From positions 2,867,501 to 2,931,500 of the forward strand of contig OU612074.1 of the NCBI GenBank assembly GCA_914767715.1: a stretch of DNA of 64,000 bases, read 5' to 3'. Each line of letters starts with the position of its first letter. The stretch's first letter is position 1. The stretch comes from Membranipora membranacea. Taxonomy: Eukaryota > Bryozoa > Gymnolaemata > Cheilostomatida > Membraniporidae. A program made the translations under genes and the position numbers. Shown in pieces: positions 26,601 to 35,600 of this stretch. The notes under the pieces were generated by a model, which saw only the letters and a program-made list of their open reading frames with translations, was not told the DNA's origin and did not search any database.

Positions 26601-29600
26601 TTGTCCTCATTTCTGTTAACAAATATTATGTGCTACATCAGGTATTGTGTAACTTTGAGGCTTCATACCCAATCATCTGATAACTCTGGTGTGGCCTTTA
26701 GAAAGTTAGATGACTTTGAGTGATAGCAGGTTCTAAATGCTTCAATGCCATTGCATCCCAAATAGAATGGGATCACATTCAAGGATAAAGCCTTGATCTT
26801 GAAAAAACATAATATAAGGAAATCAGGAAGCCAGTGAGGCCATGATACTGCCATTCTCCTTTCAATCACAAAGAAAAAAACTTATTGATCATTGAGTGAG
26901 AGTATGATACGTACTGATACACCGTTGCCATGCACTGGATAAGATATGCCACAAGGAAAAAAGTGTGTCAACAATCGCTGGAAGGGTTGACACCCTCATC
27001 ACACTGTGAATGTTTAAGTCAAGCCCTGTGTTTAGTTCACCTGGTTGTTTATACAGATTGATATTCTTCATGTCATCTCTGGTCAGTTTATGACTGATAT
27101 ATTCTCTGTTTCCACAGTTTAAGCCCTTCACAAATCTGCAGAAAGCGAAAGACCTGGCGTGCTCGAGCATCGGTACATCATCTTGCTCCCATCGGTGGAG
27201 GGATCCTCGACAGAACACACACTGAACTCTGTCATAGTCATCTAGAATGGTAAAAAAAGATCGGTGGTGTCCAGTAAATCATGTTCATGACTGGTGATTG
27301 AAATTTTTAATTTCAACAATTAAAGTACCCTAAATCATTGATACTATGTAATGTAAAATTTAAAGAATCAATCAGAGAAATGGTGTAACTAGTTGGGTAC
27401 CCAAAACCATCCAGAGTGTATCTTTGAATCGGCTCTTCTGTAAGTTTGGGGTTTAGAACAGGACATCCAAGAATCCAGCCTGCGTCAGAAAGATTTGCAA
27501 TCAGTAAAATTAGCAATACCTACCAACAGAATAGAATCCAGCCTGAGCCAACTTCACACCACTAAGCTGGTTATCATAGGGCCAGTTTACTAGAAAGGAT
27601 TTCCTTCTCTGTCGCTCATCTACCATCAAAGACTCTCTCTCCTCTAGTGTCAACTCATTAAGAACGTAGGTGAGGAACTCCCGGGGGCTCATCTCATCTG
27701 AGATATAAAGACATCATGCTAGAGACACCAACAAGCTTGAAGATAGGGACTTCACACCCATACAAGAGTCAACATGAATAAAATGGGAGCCTGAAGTAGA
27801 AACTCAAATCTGTTGTGGTTTGTCAGAATATACAATAAGACATAATTCTCACCTAGCTTCTTCTGCAGTGAAAGCGGAAGTAGTGGGTTGTGATTATCAG
27901 GATACCGTGGTACAGTATAGACAGGAACGACTACTCTCTCTGGGGCGAAGTCATGTGGTACGCTGGTTATACCTCTCACCACCTGAAGGTACTCATCATC
28001 ATCAAAGTCAGGGTCTTCTCCATCAAACATCTTCTTTGCTGGTACAGACTGCAGACACTGCTGCAGTTCTCCATTGTACACTACGGGGTGCACTGCCTTG
28101 ATTAATGAACATTCCTCAGTGTCTGACACTGTGACATAGTCACAGAACTCTGAGCTGGGGTGTTGGCTGTCTGTGGTTATCCTTCTTTCTTGAAGATCTG
28201 CTTCAGGGATGAGGATGTAGTCTGGTGTCTTCAACACAATAAAGTCATCGGCTGGGTGGCTTATCTGAAGATCTTCAGTTGGTAGTTCACTTTCATCATC
28301 TGTTGGACGGCATATGACTGAAGAATGCTTCACTCTTCCTAATTCACAACCATTCAGGAGTGAATCAATAGAATCTCCGCTCTCCTGCGCTGAAAGGGTA
28401 TGCTGTTGGTTTTTGGTGGTAGCATCTGTGCTGCTGCCTCTGCTTAATAGCTGCTGTCTCTTGTTTTCGTTCTCTTTTGCTGCGGGCGCTGCTGTTCCTG
28501 CTGCTGCTTCTTCTACTTCCTTGTTGCTGTTGTATCCTGTTTGCTGCTGTTTAGATTTATCTTCTTCACAGACAGACAGTCGTGTTGTGCTGACGATGTT
28601 GTGTTGCTGCTGATTTATGTCTGCCTGCTGTCGGTGATGATCAGTGATGTGATTTCTTTGGTTACAATGATGTACATTGTGTTGTTGTTGGTCCTGTAGT
28701 TGTTGCTTGTTGCAGTGTGAGTGTTGGTGATCACAACCTGAATCAAGTTTACTCTCTGAAAATAAACAGTAAGTGGTCATGTTCCCAAAGAAGTCAGAAG
28801 CTATTGCTGTCACCCATGATCAGCTGCGCATGATTTCTCTTTCTCTTTCTGTTCGCATCAACCAAGAGAAAAATGTAGTCTGAGGAAAAGTCACAACTAT
28901 CAGTCAAGGAAAAAAATGTCCTCATAACTCAGAGAAAACTTTTTTTAGATTATTTCCATTCAAATTTGATAGAATTTCAATTTTCAAGTCTGAGGAAATC
29001 CTTGCAAATCTGATATATTTATTGGTGGAAAGAGTTTAACTATGAACAAGCAATTTTAACAAGTGGAAATGCTAACTGATCAATGCTTGATAGACTGCTT
29101 TACCTTGGCTTGGTTGGGTAAAACCATGTAAGAAAGTCTCCTTGGCTGCTTCAGCTAAAGTCCGGGTGCCAAAAACCCGACTCTTGGTAAGCCGCGTCAG
29201 CCATCGGAGTTTTCTCTAGCAACAGAAACAAGGTTTGAAATTTGAAGGAAAACAAGGTGTCATAGCAACAAGATTTCGAATCCGACAAGTTATGCAATAT
29301 TGAATGCAATATTAATGCAGATGTGTCTATTATACTCCATATGTGAGTGTTTGTATGGTTCACCCAGGGGAAATAACATCAGCGAAGTTTTGTTCAGCTA
29401 GATTGGGGGTGACGTAATTTGAATCAGCGCATATTTTCACTAGCCAGGTCGGAGTAAATATATTACAGAGATTGAATAAATGTTAGCTAGACATAGACGC
29501 CACTATGTTGGGCTTTGGCGTGAGGCTAAAGCTGCGTTTACATTAGGCCGTCTTTTGGCCCAGTCTTGAGTCTGACCTACAAATTACTAAGACGGAGGCT

Positions 29601-32600
29601 GAAACTGTGTAGTGTGAATAACAAAAACGGTTGACTGACCTTGTCTGAAATGCTTTTAAGACGGTGTCTGGCAATTCGAGCACAATACTGCCCTTTGTTC
29701 TATCACTCACATTTATTTTCTCTGATACTGACATTGGCTAAGCCGGTGCTATGTAAACACATGCCAGTCTCAGACTCTGGCTCAGACTTGGAGTTGAAGA
29801 CTGCTCAGTCTTGAGTTGGTGGCCAGCTGACGGAGACGGCCTAATGTAAACGCAGCTTTAGATTTCCTTTTGATAATAACTTTCTCATCTAAGGTATGTA
29901 GCTATTCATCAGCAAACAGGTACCAAAATATAAAAAAAGTCATCAATGATTCAAGCCTGGGAACCACCATAGCTTTTTAATCAATCTGTAACTCACCCTT
30001 CTTGATGACGCATGCTGTCCCTTTGCTGCTCTGACAGGTCGGAAATCATTCTTCATTGACTCTGAAATACTCTAAAAAACATCCAGTTTCCTTTACTGTG
30101 AGTGCTATGAAGAGTTTACAATGGCATCACCAAGACATAGCGATAATCTTGAATTGATGGCAGGATCTAGTTTATACAACAATGTTATATGCCAAACTTT
30201 CAGACACGGTGATGATGATTCTTATCCATGTATAGAGCTTCCGTTATCATTTTTTGAAGAGGATGATTTTAACTGACATTTGCTCTATTTAATTTTCTCC
30301 AAATAGTTTTAAATAGGCTCAATCTAAAGATGCTATAAATCCATCTAAAGACCACAGACCAGATTACAGTCGCTCTTCTTGGGAGTTGTCCTTAGGATTA
30401 GATTGATAAGAGACCATTTTTGTGATTATTTACCGCAATATGATAGAGCTCCAAAAATTATAAAAGAGGAGTGCAAGTTGTTGATACCAATTGACAACAT
30501 AAGGTACAGAACTGAATATGACTAAGCAGCATTCGTTTTACAGAATAAAAAAAGAGAGTTTCATCTGAGCCATTGAATTTAGACATGGCTAGGAGTGCAG
30601 CATGTGTTCTAGTGCACTGAGTGGAAGGGCTGGCAAAGCTAGATAAACTATCTTACATACACCCTGTATGGTTAACCCTGATGCAATCTTGATGGAATGG
30701 TCAATATTATGCTATAGTAAGTTTATCCACGCTTTTTATAGCTTACCTCATTACTTGTAGGATTCTGATTTTGGAGATCTATAATCACAAACATATCATG
30801 TTTACCACAATCACATGAAAATGGATGAATAGATAGATGGATTCACCAATTGACTCAGAAAAAAAACACTTGCAAGTTCTTGGCTAAGTGACAGCCCAAA
30901 TTATAGGACCAAGCGCATTACACAAGTTATCTTAAATGTTGTATTCAAATATATAACTACTCAATCATTGTCGCAGGATGGTGCGAATAGGTATATTGCA
31001 GGCTTAAGATAATTGAATGTAACAAATGTGAGAGAAAATAAAGAAAGAAATAGTGCAATTCAAATCAATTCAAAGTTTTACAAAATTCATGAGTCAACCC
31101 TTCACTAATATTTCACCTATAGCAAACATTGTAGACAATGTGTACATGTATGCCCCTAACATTTAAAATATGTGTGATTGTTCAGGGTAGACACTGACAG
31201 GTACTAACAAATATATAAATCTGAGTACCTATATGCGTGAGTGTAACACGGCCTAATGTAAGGCATACCTTGCTTTATCTTAATAATGAATGCTTTGACA
31301 GTCTGGAGAGAGGAAGGCCCAATCAGTGACTGAGTCAGGGATGTATGGTGGCGGTGAAGTGACACATGGTTCCCGTGGTTATCCACCATCAGCTGCTGGT
31401 GAGAGGGACTCTGTATAAAAAGGTGGAAAAAAAACATGGCAGAACCCAACTTCAGGAGGGCAGAAATAATTTACCGTGTACTTGCATCCATTTTGAATTG
31501 ACATTGATCAGTTTTGCCTGATTAGACAATTTTTCTTCTGATTCATAAGAAGGGAATCAGTAGCCCACTTGTATCTATAACACACCTGGTTAGTTAGACA
31601 TGATCTCGGTTTTCCTTTTCTTCTACTCAACTTGGATTCCCACACTCTCATGCGTGTTTTTCTAGGTGAAAGTTTCTTCTTTCCCAGAAGGCTCTGAAAG
31701 AAATAGAAGAAGTTTTACTATCTTATTAAGTGTGTGGTTAACTAATTTCACTCGCTCGAAACTGCGGTGCAAGCCGTGTTCATACATTATTACTTAAAAT
31801 ATCAAGTGACCTTAAATTGCATAATCGAAGTAATTACTGCTGAAGCTGCTTAGTTGGCCCGTGATTAGTATTGCTGACCATGTTAACGATACAGTAAAGT
31901 CTGTGACGAAGCTGCCAGTAAAAGTTGGAAATTTTTATTCATACCGGTTTTATCTTGATATCCCTTCTAGAACTCTGGTATCTGAGCTCCTCATCGTCTT
32001 CGCTGTCATTGCCATTTTGATATTCTGCAGGGTAGTAATCAAAGGAGTGAATGGTAGCTGACCCACCTATCGTTGGTTAAGGAAAATAGGATAATGTTCA
32101 TAATAATAAAGTTAAATGATAAAACACTCAATAAAATTGTTGTACTCAAATGGTTACTGTGAGTTTTACACTATTGTGAGGTAAAATATTAAAATTCAAA
32201 GACACAATTATCAAACTCAGCCTTTGGCTTAGATAATTATCATGAGCTTCAGCTTCATGTCTGTCGTCAAACTCTTTGGTGTTGACGCCTCTAATATCAC
32301 TAATATATGTTAAGGTTTATCGTAATTATCACTATTAGGGGGAAGAGTCTGTATTAGAACAATCATCAATAAATTTGGATTTTTGGATGTGTTACCCCTT
32401 AGTGTAGATTTGAAATCTTTTGACATGATTTAGAAATTTTGTCATACAAGCTGTTTGTCTCTCAGGATGTTTATGTTCGAGACAATAACGTAACAGTTTG
32501 CTGTATGAGTGAACAACAAATTGCCATTACAATGCCAATTTTGTAGCTAAAGGTCCATTGCTATGTATGTATTTCAAAATTAATATGTGAATTTTTAAAA

Positions 32601-35600
32601 AAGAGTGGCGAGTGTGATCATGTCTACCACTACCCGGTAAGATTATCTCAAACTTTACAGCCCGCAATTTCTGAGCTGAGCTGAGTGTAAGATAATGTAT
32701 ACCATGTATCAATATATTAGTGTCACCCATAGATTTAATAATAAACTTAGACAGGACACTAGATGGAGCATTAGCATTGAGGCGCTGAGGCATTCAATTG
32801 TGGGCAACGTAACAAAGGTGTTCTAGCATTGGTGTTATCATTGAATTGCAGCTCATACACCAGGTTATTTGTTTATAACTCGATCAAATTTGTTTGGATT
32901 TGAGTTTGAAAATTACAATAGATTTAGCAGCTTGTCCTGAACAGTTTGATTTAAATTTTAGACAAAAAATTTCATTGAAAAAGAAATAACGTTCAAGCTG
33001 ATAACAAGATGCTGCTGATTGTAAAGCAATTTTCAAACTTGAAATCCGATAAAAAATTGATCGAGTTATGAACAAAAAACCTGGATTATGGACAGTAAAT
33101 CGATGATTACACCAATACACTATATACAGCTGAAGTGAGGCACTTAATTGTGGGCAACATAACGTCATTAGAAGCATGGGCCCCTGGGACTTACATGCCT
33201 TACTTTGCCAATGTCCAGTATGGGGTGGTTGATACTGGACATTGGCAAAGTAAGGCATGTAAGTGAAGGTAAAGGTAAAATAGGTTAATATGCAATACAA
33301 CAAAAATTCTTTTTATATCTCAACATTAGTTTTGAGGTTTCACCAGTCCCCCAAGTGATAGCTGTCCAACCATACCACTTGGTCAGGTCAGGGAAGCATA
33401 ATTATCACATCCTCTGAAGGACGTTGGATAATGCTATCAGGATATCAGTGATTGAAAATGAATTTAGTCAGGCGATGGAAAAAACTCACCACTCCTAAGT
33501 GCATTCTTTTTGTATCTCAACATTAGTTCCAAGGTTTCACCAGTTGCCAACTCAAAAGCAAATATAAAACGCCACTGGGCTGTAAGGAGCTGCAGCTGCT
33601 GATCCGCTGTCAGTGAGTCGAGTATAGCCTTCACAGACTCTGTATGACCTCTAAATGCTGCTATGTGTAGAGGTGTGTTACTCTCCGCCATGAGAAGCTT
33701 CAGTCTGTCTGAAGATTGGAGAGATGAGAGTATAGTTCTCATCATCTCAGCCTGCCCTCTTTCTACAGCTTTGTGTAGGGGAGTTGGTTCAGCAGAGCCC
33801 CGTGTGAAGAAACTTTGCCTGCTGTAGGATTCTCTCCTGTAGAATTTCTTCAGGATTTGCAGCTTCTTTTCCTCTGATACTTTACTGAGTAGATTTCTCA
33901 GCCTCTCCATATCTGGATACTCTGACCAGTTCACATACTCACTCATCATATCCTCTAGTTGCTCTGCTGGTGATGCTAAAAATATGGTCAGTATAATGGT
34001 AAGTTAAAATCAACATTACATTGATTTATACAGGGTGGGTATGAGGGGAGTAATACTCTTCCTTCCCTACCTTCCTTACTTGGTGATTCGTGGTGTATTT
34101 CTTGATTCTCACACCAAATGATCTGATTTTCTGATCAATTATAGTCCCAGACCAGTAAATGAAATTTTTTTGAAAGTCTGACTTGCATTAGCATTGAAGC
34201 ACTGAATTGTGGGCGATGTAATGACATTGGAAGGTGTAGTAGCATTGGTGTTATCATTGAATTGCAGCTCATACACCGGGACATTTGTTTATAACTCGAT
34301 CAAATTTGTTTGGATTTTGAGTTTGAAAATTACAAAAGATTTAGCAGCTTGTCCTGAACAGTTTGATTTAAATTATAGACAAAAAATTTTGTTGAAAGAG
34401 AAATAACGTTCAAGCTGATAACAAGATGCTGCTGATTGTAAAGCAATTTTCAAACTTGAAATCCGATAAAAAATTGATCGAGTTATGAACAAAAAACCTG
34501 GATTGTGGACAGTAAATCAATGATAACACCAACACCCTATATTCAGCTGAAGTGAGGTACTTTATTGTGGGCAACGTAACGTCATTGGAAGCATGGGCCC
34601 CTGGGACTTACATGCCTTACTTTGCCAATGTCCAGTATGGGGTGGTTGATACTGGACATTGGCAAAGTAAGGCATGTAAGTCCCAGGGGCCCATGCTTCC
34701 AATGACGTTACGTTGCCCACAATTAAGTGCCTCACTTCAGCTGTATATAGTGTCCTGTCTAGCTTTATTATTAAGTCTATGGAGTCACCATATATTCCGT
34801 ATCCTTCATTGGCTAAAATTTATGTATTCAGCTCAGTATATACAGAATTGTGGATCGACAGTTACACAGCCTTCACACACTTACTTGTAGCCAAAATAGG
34901 TCAGGATCAATCTGGAATACTTATATTCTTATAAAGACACAATATACAGCAGTCACTCAGCACAGTTTGTGTGTGACACATTCATCGGTATTATCGGTGT
35001 TTTATCCAATGGGAACACTGTATAGCTGTCAAACTACATGATAGAATTATATTCTTAGCTAACAAGATACAGAATATTAACATTCTCTACTTGAGCTGAC
35101 AGAAAGATCTGTGTGACTATTACTGCTGACAGTAATATAGTAGAGGTCATACAAATAAATACTCACTTCTCGGGATCATCTTCACACACATCTCTACATC
35201 ATAAAAGAACAAGTTTATGTTAAACACGCATAGAAAGCTAAGTAAACATGACACACATTTGACTAATAACCTAAACTGCAAAATAAATCCCAAATTGAGT
35301 GAAGGGAAGAATAACTCTATCAATACAGAGTATAACTTAAATAATATATATTTGGCTTTTATTTGACAGAGGATGCCATTGACTGGTTAAGATAAACATT
35401 ATGATAAAGGTGTACTTCAAGCTAACAGAATATCACCAGCCTCTAACTGATGAGCTGATATGAAACTCTGGGTCTATGATGGCTGATAGTCTCATCATGG
35501 TATGTGTAGGACACTTACTAATTATATGTTCTTTTTGTTAACCATAGGCTACTATTATACTCACTTATATATATAGGATCACACTCGTGCGAGAGGTTTA

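Noticed and set aside
27313-27516. Continuous reading through the BIR1 intron (LILLIANLSDAG..)
   Set aside because: The BIR fold needs FYSV to join DDYDRVQC directly. The junction 27524/27241 does this in phase and the intervening frame adds unrelated sequence.
34552-34890. Near-identical open frames at 34552 and 61841 (112 aa) as a conserved gene family
   Set aside because: They lie across the 214-bp palindrome of the MITE. Similar proteins appear on both strands because the DNA is self-complementary.
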